Below are positions 31,764 to 41,080 of a DNA stretch of 46,673 nucleotides, in pieces; within the stretch, counting starts at the first letter, position 1, and each line of letters starts with the position of its first letter. Both the position numbers and the translations under genes were made by a program. The notes below the pieces were generated by a model. The model had not been told where the DNA came from. It saw only the letters and a program-made list of their open reading frames with translations, and ran no database searches. The stretch is taken from the NCBI GenBank assembly GCA_947169685.1, contig CAMVQS010000012.1, positions 1-46,673 on the forward strand, written 5' to 3'. This stretch comes from an uncultured Prevotella sp. (GTDB lineage: Bacteria > Bacteroidota > Bacteroidia > Bacteroidales > Bacteroidaceae).

Positions 31764-33192
31764 GTTCACGATGACAGAGACGAACTTCAATGCCATATTT
31801 CTGATGGAGATGCTCTGCCAGATGCTGGGCAGAATAGACGGAACGGTGCTGGCCACCCGTACAGCCAAAAGAGAACATCAGCGAGGTAAAACCACGCTCC
31901 ATGTAACGTTCGACATGATGGTCGGCCAACTTATAGACAGAATCCAAAAAGGTAAGAATCTCACCATCATCCTCCAGAAAGCGGATAACAGGATCATCCA
32001 GACCTGTCAACTGCTTGTACTGCTCATAGCGCCCAGGGTTATGAGTAGAGCGGCAGTCGAACACATATCCGCCACCATTGCCACTCTCGTCTTCAGGAAT
32101 ACCTTTCTTATAGGAAAAACTGAAAACCCGGACAACGAGGGGGAGATGTTGAGGGTGGAGGGTAGATGGCTGAGGGGTGAGAGTGGATAGCTGGGGGAAT
32201 TTCTCACACAACCTCTTGAGCACGTCCATCATATAAGGATAATGGAAACAGTCAAGCTGCAGGAGCTCTCGCAGGTTCTGGATAGCGGGAGGTATGGAGT
32301 CAATGAAGTGCTGCTTTCGTTCGAAATAACCTCGGAAGCCATAGGCTCCTAACACCTGCAGTGTGCGGAAAAGCACAAACAAAGACAGGCGGTCAACAAA
32401 ATGGCGATGAGAAGGCACTTCGATATATTGGCTCAGCGCCTGATAGTATTCATAGACGAGTTCACGACGTAATTTATGCGAGTAACGAGCCGAAGCCTGC
32501 CACAGGAACGATGCCACATCATAGTAATATGGACCGCGACGACCGCCTTGGAAATCAATGAAACAAGGCTCACCGTCCTTCAGCATGATATTGCGTGCCT
32601 GGAAGTCACGATAGAGAAAAGCATCGCAGGACTCACTGGTCAGATCCTTGGCCATCAGGCGGAAGTCAGCCTCCAGTTTCAATTCGTGGAAATCGATGTC
32701 GGTAGCCTTCAAAAAACAATACTTGAAATAGTTGAGGTCGAACATCACACTCTCGACATCGAACTCTGCCTGCGGATAGCACTGGGAGAAATCAAGCCCA
32801 TGCCCACCCTCAATCTGAATACGGGGTAACAAGCGAATGGTCTTGACGAGAAGCTCTTTTTCAGCCAGATTATAGATGCCACCGGCTTCACGTCCGCCCT
32901 TGAGGGCATCGAACAGCGAAAGACTACCCAAATCGGTCTGCAGATAGCAAAGCTCGTCACGACTGACAGCCAGCACCTTCGGCACCGGCAGATGGCGGCT
33001 GACAAAATGGCGTGACAGCGTGATAAACGCATGGTTCTCTTCGCGACTGGTACCTACCACACCAATGACAGAGCCTCCGTGAGGAGCCGTCATACGGTAA
33101 TAGACTCGATTGCTGCCAGCCCCAGGGAGCTGCGTGCAGGTGGCAGGCTCCATGCCTCGCCATTCTTTATAGAGATCAACTAATATCTTCAT
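31738..33192 (-). CDS. AmgK-like amino-sugar kinase fused to a RapZ C-terminal domain
   Basis: 484 aa. Residues ~1-325 form an aminoglycoside-phosphotransferase-like kinase (GAGSNRVYYRM nucleotide loop, LYRDFQARNIML with catalytic Asp196, CFIDFQGGRRGPYYYDVASF with metal Asp213) closest in layout to AmgK, the MurNAc/GlcNAc anomeric kinase. After a Thr/Pro/His linker (336-350), residues ~352-484 are the C-terminal domain of RapZ (VVRVFSFSYKKGIPEDESGN, GYVFDCRSTHNPG, MFSFGCTGGQHRSVYSAQHL), which in E. coli binds glucosamine-6-phosphate and adapts RNase E. The fusion suggests a kinase tuned by amino-sugar level. The ATP-binding RapZ N-domain is absent. Confidence 0.85.
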   Translation of the reverse strand: MKILVDLYKEWRGMEPATCTQLPGAGSNRVYYRMTAPHGGSVIGVVGTSREENHAFITLSRHFVSRHLPVPKVLAVSRDELCYLQTDLGSLSLFDALKGGREAGGIYNLAEKELLVKTIRLLPRIQIEGGHGLDFSQCYPQAEFDVESVMFDLNYFKYCFLKATDIDFHELKLEADFRLMAKDLTSESCDAFLYRDFQARNIMLKDGEPCFIDFQGGRRGPYYYDVASFLWQASARYSHKLRRELVYEYYQALSQYIEVPSHRHFVDRLSLFVLFRTLQVLGAYGFRGYFERKQHFIDSIPPAIQNLRELLQLDCFHYPYMMDVLKRLCEKFPQLSTLTPQPSTLHPQHLPLVVRVFSFSYKKGIPEDESGNGGGYVFDCRSTHNPGRYEQYKQLTGLDDPVIRFLEDDGEILTFLDSVYKLADHHVERYMERGFTSLMFSFGCTGGQHRSVYSAQHLAEHLHQKYGIEVRLCHREQKITQTLK

Positions 33193-33376
33193 CGTCCGTT
33201 TCCCTTTCTTCGCGTTCTCTCCTCGCTTCTAATCTACTGACTATCAGATGTTCTATGACCACCAACAGGATAATAATCCCCAACGACATGATGTAGTCGC
33301 CCGTTAGCAGAATCAGTCCGCCCGTAGCCAATGCCATCATGATAATCTCAATCAAGATATATTTCTGTAATTTCAT
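33176..33376 (-). CDS. Small two-helix membrane protein
   Basis: 66 aa. Two hydrophobic helices (IEIIMMALATGGLILLTG at ~9-26 and IMSLGIIILLVVIEHLIV at ~29-46) and a charged tail (SRLEARREREERETDDEDIS). The last 17 bases overlap the start of the kinase-RapZ gene, so translation of the two is probably coupled. The promoter (minus strand TTTG 33413-33410, 20-base gap, TACCTTCG 33389-33382) ends five bases before the ATG, so the mRNA should be leaderless. No family is recognised; it may anchor or regulate the kinase. Confidence 0.6.
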   Translation of the reverse strand: MKLQKYILIEIIMMALATGGLILLTGDYIMSLGIIILLVVIEHLIVSRLEARREREERETDDEDIS

Positions 33377-33381
33377 GCCTG

Positions 33382-33413
33382 CGAAGGTAATAAAAATATT
33401 CTATATGAGCAAA
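33382..33413 (-). promoter_or_regulatory. Promoter of the small membrane protein/kinase-RapZ unit
   Basis: TTTG and TACCTTCG on the minus strand with a 20-base gap; the -7 box ends five bases from the start codon. Confidence 0.65.
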
Positions 33414-33421
33414 GTTTTTGG

Positions 33422-33551
33422 CAAAAAAAGAACCGACTGTCTCACGACAACCGGTTTCTAAAAACAAACTACTTAAAAACTAATCTACTAAAACAAATCA
33501 AATCTTTTCTCCCTTCAATATATAATCATGTCTGATAATTCTTCCTTTCGT
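33422..33551 (-). ncRNA. Candidate small RNA with its own promoter and terminator
   Basis: On the minus strand a promoter (33557-33587) would start a transcript near 33551 that runs ~130 bases to a hairpin at 33429-33459 (AGAAACCGG...TCGGTTCT around GACA-type loop pairs TTGTC/GACAG) and a run of seven Ts. No open frame longer than a few codons lies within it. It does not read into the next gene, whose own promoter lies beyond the T-run. This has the form of a free-standing regulatory RNA; I could not match it to a named family. Confidence 0.5.
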
Positions 33552-33556
33552 CGGTG

Positions 33557-33587
33557 CAAAGATAGGACGTATTTTAATATGTCCAAA
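33557..33587 (-). promoter_or_regulatory. Promoter of the candidate small RNA
   Basis: Minus strand TTTG (33587-33584), 19-base gap, TATCTTTG (33564-33557): a full match to the Bacteroidota consensus in a stretch with no protein gene. Confidence 0.65.
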
Positions 33588-33629
33588 ACAAAACATGAGG
33601 AAATTGAATAAAAATTGATTTAAATCAAA

Positions 33630-33661
33630 GCAGGGGTGCGTTTTTAACAACGAACCCCTGC
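33630..33661 (-). terminator. groL terminator
   Basis: GCAGGGGT (33630-33637) pairs with ACCCCTGC (33654-33661), with inner CGTT/AACG pairing; on the minus strand the stem is followed by TTTGATTT. It lies 57 bases past the groL stop. Confidence 0.8.
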
Positions 33662-33717
33662 ATTTTGTTAAGTTGAGATTACAATTTATTTCTTACATCT
33701 TGCGAGTTTTCAGCATA

Positions 33718-35492
<1,775 letters not shown>

Positions 35493-35493
35493 A

Positions 35494-35763
35494 CTAACAA
35501 ATCACTGCCAACACGTCACTCTGACGCATCATCAGGTATTTCTCACCCTCGAACTCCAGCTCTGTGCCAGAATATTTGCCATAGAGCACCTCGTCACCGG
35601 CCTTCAGCACCATCTCTTCGTCCTTGGTACCTTTACCTGTGGCTACGATTTTTCCATGAAGGGGTTTTTCCTTGGCGGTGTCAGGAATAATAATGCCGCC
35701 GACTTTTTCTTCTGCAGGTGCTGGCAATACCAACACACGGTCTGCTAATGGTTTGATGTTCAT
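35494..35763 (-). CDS. groS: Co-chaperonin GroES (Hsp10)
   Basis: 89 aa. It caps the GroEL ring. [20 protein letters not shown] is the GroES signature start, [20 protein letters not shown] holds the mobile loop, and [20 protein letters not shown] the core strand. First gene of the groSL operon; the stop is two bases from the outer end of the palindromic insert. An upstream TGGCACG-N4-TGGCA element and an inverted repeat (35824-35865) may control it. Confidence 0.97.
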   Translation of the reverse strand: MNIKPLADRVLVLPAPAEEKVGGIIIPDTAKEKPLHGKIVATGKGTKDEEMVLKAGDEVLYGKYSGTELEFEGEKYLMMRQSDVLAVIC

Positions 35764-35823
35764 AATGCTTTACTTTTAATTAATGTTATTGTCGTTTTTA
35801 TATTTAACTTCTGCCCATTATCA

Positions 35824-35865
35824 TGCCAAAACCGTGCCAAATACGTCAAACTGACACTTTGGCAC
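35824..35865 (-). promoter_or_regulatory. groS upstream region: sigma-54-like box and inverted repeat
   Basis: On the minus strand TTGGCACGGTTTTGGCA (35840-35824) fits the -24/-12 consensus TGGCACG-N4-TTGCW with one mismatch in the core. Overlapping it, GTGCCAAA (35834-35841) and TTTGGCAC (35858-35865) form an inverted repeat. The -12 end lies 61 bases from the groS start. No TTTG/TAnnTTTG pair is evident there, so an alternative sigma or a heat-shock operator is plausible. Confidence 0.4.
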
Positions 35866-35948
35866 AAAAAAGTCGAGAGAAATGTATCAACGATAAGCAT
35901 TTTTTTGTATCTTTGCACAATCAAATATTCAACTACTACATTTTTATT

Positions 35949-37736
35949 ATGAAAGATTTTCTGAAATACACCTTGGCCACTATTACGGGCATCATCATCT
36001 TTGGATTGGTGATTGGAATCATATGTGTGATTTCACTAGTAGGCATGGCAGCTTCTGACACTGCCACCACACAAGTAAAAGACAATTCTGTCTTCGTGTT
36101 AAGTCTAAATGGAACTGTTGAGGAACGTTCAAGCGAAGACCTGAACATGATGAGTTTGCTCACAGACGAGGACATGAGCAGCATGGGACTTGATGACATT
36201 CTGGCATCCATTGAGAAAGCCAAGAATAACGAAGACATCAAAGGTATCTATATCGAGTCGGGAGCCGTTTCGTTCGACTCTTATGCCACTGTGCAGACCA
36301 TACGCGACGCTTTGGTTGCCTTCAAGAAGAGCGGCAAGTGGATTGTTGCCTATGGAGACCAATACCAGCAGATGAGCTATTGGCTGGCATCAGTGGCTGA
36401 CGAACTCTATCTGAACAAAACCGGTGAGATTGACCTGAAAGGTCTGGGCACCAAGTCAGAGTATTACACAGGACTATATGAGAAGCTGGGCATCAAGTAC
36501 CAGGCTGTCCGCGTGGGTAAGTATAAGAGCTATGTAGAATCGAACACCCGCAAGGACATGAGTCCCGAAGACCGCGAGCAGCGAATGGCTTTCTTGCAGG
36601 GCGCCTGGAACCACATGTTGAAAGATATTGCCGAGAGCCGCAAAATTACAGCCGAAGCCATCAACCAGATGGTAAACGACAGCATCATGGCTTTTGCTGC
36701 CCCTGATGACTACATCAAGGCTAAGCTTGTTGACAAGCTGCTCTATCCTGAAGAGATAAAATCACTCATCAAAAAGAAGCTGACCATTGACGATGATGAC
36801 GATATTGCCCAACTGATGCTCTCAGACATGATCAATGTTCCGGCCAAGAAGGATGAAGACGGTGAAAAGATTGCCATTTATTATGCTGTAGGTGAAATCA
36901 GCGATACCGACCTGAGCAGCTACACAGGTAGCGGAGGCATCATCGGAAAGACAATGTCGGAAGACCTGCGCAAGCTGGCTGACGACGAAGACGTCAAGGC
37001 TGTGGTTATCCGCGTGAACTCACCTGGTGGCAGCGCTGTTGCCTCTGAGCAAATCTGGCATGCCGTCAAACTCCTCAAAGCCAAGAAGCCCGTCGTAGTA
37101 TCAATGGGCGGTGTAGCAGCATCTGGTGGTTACATGATTAGCGCGGCAGCCAACTACATCTTTGCCGAGCCCACCACCATTACAGGCTCTATTGGTATCT
37201 TCGGTCTTATTCCCAACCTCAGTGGGCTGGTAACCGACAAGCTGGGGGTAACCTTCGACGAAGCCATCACAAACCGCCATACCAACTATATGGAGAATCT
37301 GGTGTTTGAAAAAGAGAACAGCGAAGAAATCAAACTCATGCAAACCTACGTAGATCGTGGTTACGACACGTTCCTCAGCATTGTGGCCGATGGTCGTAAT
37401 ATGCAGAAGGAGCAGGTCAACGAGATTGCACAGGGCCGCGTGTGGCTGGCTACCGACGCACTGGGCATCAAACTGGTTGACAAGCTGGGTTCACTTGACG
37501 ATGCTGTGAAGAAGGCTGCCGAGCTGGCCAAGCTTGACGAGTACTACACATCGACTTATCCCGCTAAAGTCAGCTGGTTCGAACAACTGATGGCCGACGA
37601 GCACAAGGGCTCTTATCTGGATGCTGAGTTACGCAACATACTGGGCGACAGTTACGAGCAATGGATTTTCCTGCGTACCATCAACAAGCGCAATAAACTG
37701 CAGGCTCGCCTACCCTTCTCCACAAGAGTAGAGTAA
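35949..37736 (+). CDS. sppA: Signal peptide peptidase SppA (67-kDa type)
   Basis: 595 aa from ATG 35949; the frame opens at 35823 but a TATCTTTG -7 box just upstream and the membrane anchor (FLKYTLATITGIIIFGLVIG, residues 4-23) fix this start. It is a Ser/Lys protease that clears cleaved signal peptides from the inner membrane. The two repeated ClpP/crotonase-like halves carry the catalytic Lys193 (VGKYKSYVE) in the first and Ser392 (GGVAASGGYMIS) in the second, as in E. coli SppA, with NSPGGSAVASEQIW and TGSIGIFG around the active site. It is the first gene of a plus-strand run with lpxK, punA and thiL. Confidence 0.95.
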   Translation: MKDFLKYTLATITGIIIFGLVIGIICVISLVGMAASDTATTQVKDNSVFVLSLNGTVEERSSEDLNMMSLLTDEDMSSMGLDDILASIEKAKNNEDIKGIYIESGAVSFDSYATVQTIRDALVAFKKSGKWIVAYGDQYQQMSYWLASVADELYLNKTGEIDLKGLGTKSEYYTGLYEKLGIKYQAVRVGKYKSYVESNTRKDMSPEDREQRMAFLQGAWNHMLKDIAESRKITAEAINQMVNDSIMAFAAPDDYIKAKLVDKLLYPEEIKSLIKKKLTIDDDDDIAQLMLSDMINVPAKKDEDGEKIAIYYAVGEISDTDLSSYTGSGGIIGKTMSEDLRKLADDEDVKAVVIRVNSPGGSAVASEQIWHAVKLLKAKKPVVVSMGGVAASGGYMISAAANYIFAEPTTITGSIGIFGLIPNLSGLVTDKLGVTFDEAITNRHTNYMENLVFEKENSEEIKLMQTYVDRGYDTFLSIVADGRNMQKEQVNEIAQGRVWLATDALGIKLVDKLGSLDDAVKKAAELAKLDEYYTSTYPAKVSWFEQLMADEHKGSYLDAELRNILGDSYEQWIFLRTINKRNKLQARLPFSTRVE

Positions 37737-37773
37737 AATGTATTTTATACGCGCGTATATATAATAAGGTGTA

Positions 37774-38946
37774 ATGGAAGGTGACTTCATCAAGACGAAC
37801 GAGTGGTTAGTGCCACTGAGCTGGTTCTACGGCTTAGGGGTGAAACTGCGTAACACGCTTTTTGAGACTGGTATCTTGAAAAGCCGCAGTTTCAAAATCC
37901 CCATCATTGCTGTAGGCAACATCACAGTGGGTGGCACCGGCAAGACACCACACGTGGAATACTTGACGGAACTGCTGCGCCAGAAGTTCAGGGTAGCCGT
38001 GCTCAGTCGTGGCTACAAGCGGAAAAGCAAGGGATTCATCATGGCCGACAATCATTCTACAGTAAATGATATTGGCGACGAACCGTTCCAGATGAAACAG
38101 AAATTCCCTGACGTTACCGTGGCTGTTGACAAGAACCGTTGTCACGGCATTGACCAGTTGACCAACAGAAATGAGAAGCTCGATGTCGTCCTGCTCGACG
38201 ATGCCTTCCAACACCGTTACGTGAAGCCAGGCATCAACATCCTTCTGGTTGATTATCATCGCCTTATCATATACGATAAGTTGCTGCCTGCTGGCCGTTT
38301 GCGTGAGCCATTGTCTGGAAAGAATCGTGCAGACATTGTCATTGTCACCAAGTGTCCGCAGGACCTGAAGCCTATGGATTATCGTGTAATCACAAAGGCT
38401 ATGGACCTCTTCCCCTATCAGCACCTGTACTTCTCGACCATTGGCTACAAGCCCTTGCGGAATGCATTCCGCAAAGGTGTCGCCAATCTGAACTATCAGA
38501 CGGACCTTAAGGACAAGAACGTACTACTGCTGACAGGCATAGCTTCTCCGAAGCAGCTGATTCATGACCTCACTCCATTCACGAACAGTATCCATCCGCT
38601 TACGTTTAACGACCATCATCAGTTTACCTCCAAAGATGTGGAACGTATCAACGAAGCATTTGCTGCCCTGCCATCGCCTAAGCTCCTCGTTACGACGGAG
38701 AAAGACACAACACGTCTGACCATCGTTGAAGGACTTAGTGACGAGGTGCGCAACAACACTTACGTACTTCCTGTAGAAATCCAATTCATGTTGGACCAAC
38801 AACATATGTTTAACGAAAATATTATTAATTATGTACTCAAAAATTCAAGAAACAGCATCCTGGTTAAAGGAAAGAATGACAACAAGCCCCAAGACAGCCA
38901 TAGTGCTGGGAACAGGCCTCGGACAATTAGCTTCAGAAATAACTGA
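37774..38946 (+). CDS. lpxK: Tetraacyldisaccharide 4'-kinase (lipid A synthesis)
   Basis: 390 aa. It phosphorylates the 4' position of the lipid A disaccharide at the inner membrane. The Walker A AVGNITVGGTGKTP (47-59), an N-terminal amphipathic/hydrophobic anchor (LVPLSWFYGLGVKLRN), VLLDDAFQHRYVKPG and LPAGRLREPLSG are hallmark LpxK segments. The C-terminal ~38 residues (YVLKNSRNSILVKGKNDNKP...) are read in a different frame from the start of the purine phosphorylase gene, with a 116-base overlap. I believe a similar tail exists in other Bacteroidales LpxK proteins, which would make this overlap conserved rather than an accident. Confidence 0.93.
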   Translation: MEGDFIKTNEWLVPLSWFYGLGVKLRNTLFETGILKSRSFKIPIIAVGNITVGGTGKTPHVEYLTELLRQKFRVAVLSRGYKRKSKGFIMADNHSTVNDIGDEPFQMKQKFPDVTVAVDKNRCHGIDQLTNRNEKLDVVLLDDAFQHRYVKPGINILLVDYHRLIIYDKLLPAGRLREPLSGKNRADIVIVTKCPQDLKPMDYRVITKAMDLFPYQHLYFSTIGYKPLRNAFRKGVANLNYQTDLKDKNVLLLTGIASPKQLIHDLTPFTNSIHPLTFNDHHQFTSKDVERINEAFAALPSPKLLVTTEKDTTRLTIVEGLSDEVRNNTYVLPVEIQFMLDQQHMFNENIINYVLKNSRNSILVKGKNDNKPQDSHSAGNRPRTISFRNN

Positions 38947-39646
38947 CAAACTGGAGATTCCTTACGCAGATATTCCAAACTTCCCCGTATCAACCGTTGA
39001 GGGACACAGTGGAAAGCTTATCTTCGGCAAACTTGGTGGCGTAGATATCATGGCCATGCAAGGACGTTTCCACTACTATGAGGGCTACGACATGAAGCAA
39101 GTAACCTTCCCTACCCGCGTTATGTACGAACTGGGCATCAAGACCCTCTTCGTCAGCAATGCAGCAGGTGGCATGAACCCCGCTTTCAAGATTGGTGACG
39201 TGATGATTATCACTGACCACATCAACTTCTTCCCAGAGCATCCGCTGCGTGGAAAGAACTTCCCCACCGGTCCACGTTTCCCGGATATGCATGAGACCTA
39301 CGATGTGGAACTGATTAAGTTGGCTACCTCTATCGCCAAAGAGAAGAATATCCGTCTCACCTATGGTGTATATGTTGGTACACAGGGCCCCACTTTCGAG
39401 ACTCCTGCAGAGTATCGCATGTATCGTCTGTTGGGTGGCGATGCCGTCGGCATGAGCACCGTTCCTGAGGTTATCGTGGCTCACCACTGTGGCATCCGTA
39501 CCTTCGGTGTCAGCGTCATCACAGACCTTGGTGGCTTCGACGTTCCTGTTGAGGTCAGCCATGAGGAGGTTCAGGAGGCTGCCAACAAGGCACAGCCCAT
39601 CATGACAGAAATCATGCGTGAGATGATTAAAAGAAGTGACAAGTAA
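38831..39646 (+). CDS. Purine-nucleoside phosphorylase (trimeric PNP type)
   Basis: 271 aa. It splits purine nucleosides with phosphate in purine salvage. AIVLGTGLGQLASEITD (phosphate loop), VSTVEGHSGKLIFGKLGG, QGRFHYYEGYDMKQVTFPTR, FVSNAAGGMNPAFKIGDVMI and TQGPTFETPAEYRMYRLLGG are the classic trimeric PNP (PunA/DeoD-II-like) motifs. ATG 38831 gives the usual N-terminal helix (YSKIQETASWLKERM), which overlaps the end of lpxK; a later Met (38876) would remove that helix, so I keep the early start. thiL follows after nine bases. Confidence 0.93.
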   Translation: MYSKIQETASWLKERMTTSPKTAIVLGTGLGQLASEITDKLEIPYADIPNFPVSTVEGHSGKLIFGKLGGVDIMAMQGRFHYYEGYDMKQVTFPTRVMYELGIKTLFVSNAAGGMNPAFKIGDVMIITDHINFFPEHPLRGKNFPTGPRFPDMHETYDVELIKLATSIAKEKNIRLTYGVYVGTQGPTFETPAEYRMYRLLGGDAVGMSTVPEVIVAHHCGIRTFGVSVITDLGGFDVPVEVSHEEVQEAANKAQPIMTEIMREMIKRSDK

Positions 39647-39655
39647 AAACAAAGA

Positions 39656-40744
39656 ATGGAAATAGCAAAACTGGGCGAATTCGGGCTTATCGATTATTTG
39701 ACGAAAGACCTGAAGACGCATAATGAATCAACAAAGTACGGCGTAGGCGATGACTGCGCCGTACTTCACTATCCCAATAAAGAAGTGCTCGTTACCACCG
39801 ACATGCTCATGGAGGGTGTCCACTTCGACCTGACATACATCGACCTGCAGCATCTTGGCTGGAAGTCGGCTATGGTTAACATCAGTGATATCTTCGCCAT
39901 GAATGGCACGCCACGACAGATGACCGTCTCGCTGGCACTGAGCAAACGCTTCACCGTTGAGGACATGGAAGCCTTCTACAGTGGTCTTCGTATGGCCTGC
40001 GAGAAATGGAACGTAGATATCATTGGTGGCGACACCACCAGTAGCTACACAGGACTGGCCATCAGTATCACCTGTATCGGAGAAGCCGACAAAGCGGATA
40101 TCGTCTATCGCAATGGTGCCCATGAAACAGACCTTGTCTGTGTCAGCGGTGACCTGGGAGCAGCCTATATGGGATTGCAACTGTTAGAGCGTGAGAAGGC
40201 AGTCTATTACCAACAAGTAGAAGATGCCAAGAAGAAAGGTGACAAACGGGCACTTGAAGAACTTGCACATTTCCAGCCTGACTTTTCAGGGAAAGAATAC
40301 CTGCTGCAGCGACAGCTGAAGACAGAAGCACGTGGTGACATCATCCAGCGACTACGCGAGGCAGGCATCCGCCCCACAGCCATGATGGACATCAGCGACG
40401 GACTCAGCAGTGAGCTCATGCACATCTGTAAGCAGTCGAACGTGGGCTGTCGTATCTTCGAGAAGAACATCCCCATCGACTACCAGACGGCAGTCATGGC
40501 CGAGGAGCTCAACATGAACGTCACCACCTGTGCACTTAACGGTGGCGAGGACTACGAGTTGCTCTTCACCGTGCCCATTGGTGACCACGAGAAGATTGAA
40601 GCACTCGATGACGTGCATCTCATCGGACACATCACCAAGCCACAGTTGGGACAAGTGCTCGTCACCCGTGACAATCAGGAGTTCGAGCTGAAAGCGCAGG
40701 GCTGGAATCCGCTGAGCAGCGAGAGCAATACCAAGCTTGCTTGA
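39656..40744 (+). CDS. thiL: Thiamine-monophosphate kinase
   Basis: 362 aa. It converts thiamine phosphate to thiamine diphosphate with ATP. GEFGLIDYLTKDL, VGDDCAVLHYPNKEVLVTTD, MLMEGVHFDLTYI, GWKSAMVNISDIFAMNGTPR, DIIGGDTTSS and AMMDISDGLSSELMHICKQS are the AIR-synthase-like ThiL motifs. It is somewhat longer than the usual ~325-345, with a charged insertion (VEDAKKKGDKRALEELAHF) as in other Bacteroidales. The last 39 bases including the stop are repeated imperfectly 73 bases further on (40779-40817). Last gene of the sppA-lpxK-punA-thiL run; no TPP riboswitch is seen. Confidence 0.95.
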   Translation: MEIAKLGEFGLIDYLTKDLKTHNESTKYGVGDDCAVLHYPNKEVLVTTDMLMEGVHFDLTYIDLQHLGWKSAMVNISDIFAMNGTPRQMTVSLALSKRFTVEDMEAFYSGLRMACEKWNVDIIGGDTTSSYTGLAISITCIGEADKADIVYRNGAHETDLVCVSGDLGAAYMGLQLLEREKAVYYQQVEDAKKKGDKRALEELAHFQPDFSGKEYLLQRQLKTEARGDIIQRLREAGIRPTAMMDISDGLSSELMHICKQSNVGCRIFEKNIPIDYQTAVMAEELNMNVTTCALNGGEDYELLFTVPIGDHEKIEALDDVHLIGHITKPQLGQVLVTRDNQEFELKAQGWNPLSSESNTKLA

Positions 40745-40817
40745 GTATTGCCGAGTCGCGAGGTGGTTCGACGAAGGTCAATCCACTGAGCGGCGAGAGC
40801 AATACCAAGTTTGCCTA
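40706..40817 (+). repeat. Imperfect duplication of the thiL 3' end
   Basis: 40706-40744 and 40779-40817 share AATCC-CTGAGC-GCGAGAGCAATACCAAG-TTGC with about six differences in 39 bases. The second copy lies outside the gene behind the stop and can encode nothing by itself. It could be the old thiL end after a tandem duplication moved the stop upstream. Confidence 0.65.
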
Positions 40818-40856
40818 AACATGTTCAATCCGCTTCAAAACTAACTTTTTTGAAAA

Positions 40857-40902
40857 TAATCGGTCAAATGTTTGGCCGATTCATTTTTTTGTTGTACCTT
40901 TG
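40857..40902 (+). promoter_or_regulatory. Overlapping thiL terminator and tRNA promoter
   Basis: AATCGGTC (40857-40864) pairs with GGCCGATT (40874-40881; one T-G wobble), followed by CATTTTTTTG: a terminator. The same DNA supplies TTTG (40871-40874) and, after 20 bases, TACCTTTG (40895-40902), a full promoter for the tRNA gene. Confidence 0.7.
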
Positions 40903-40934
40903 CACCCGCAAACGAAAGGAATGCAACCACAAAT

Positions 40935-41007
40935 GGTGCCTTAGCTCAGTTGGTAGAGCATCGGACTGAAAATCCGTGTGTCCCCGGTTCGATTCCTGGA
41001 GGTACCA
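40935..41007 (+). tRNA. tRNA-Phe (anticodon GAA)
   Basis: 73 bases with acceptor arms GGTGCCT / AGGTACC, a D-arm (AGCTCAGTTGGTAGAGC), an anticodon loop CTGAAAA giving GAA, and a TTCGATT T-loop. The CCA end is not encoded (CTT follows), as usual in Bacteroidota. By my pairing the T-stem has a C-T mismatch and the anticodon stem an outer T-T pair. Confidence 0.95.
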
Positions 41008-41024
41008 CTTCCTCCTTTCATTAG

Positions 41025-41060
41025 CCCGGTTTTCCGTGATGGAGCCGGGTTTTCTTTTTT
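41025..41060 (+). terminator. tRNA-Phe terminator
   Basis: CCCGG (41025-41029) pairs with CCGGG (41045-41049), with inner TCC/GGA pairing, then TTTTCTTTTTT. It separates the tRNA from the pantothenate kinase gene. Confidence 0.85.
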
Positions 41061-41080
41061 AACTTAAAACATATCACGAT

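Noticed and set aside
39646..39660. TPP riboswitch in front of thiL
   Set aside because: Only nine bases separate punA and thiL and no TPP-type sequence is present there or upstream of sppA.
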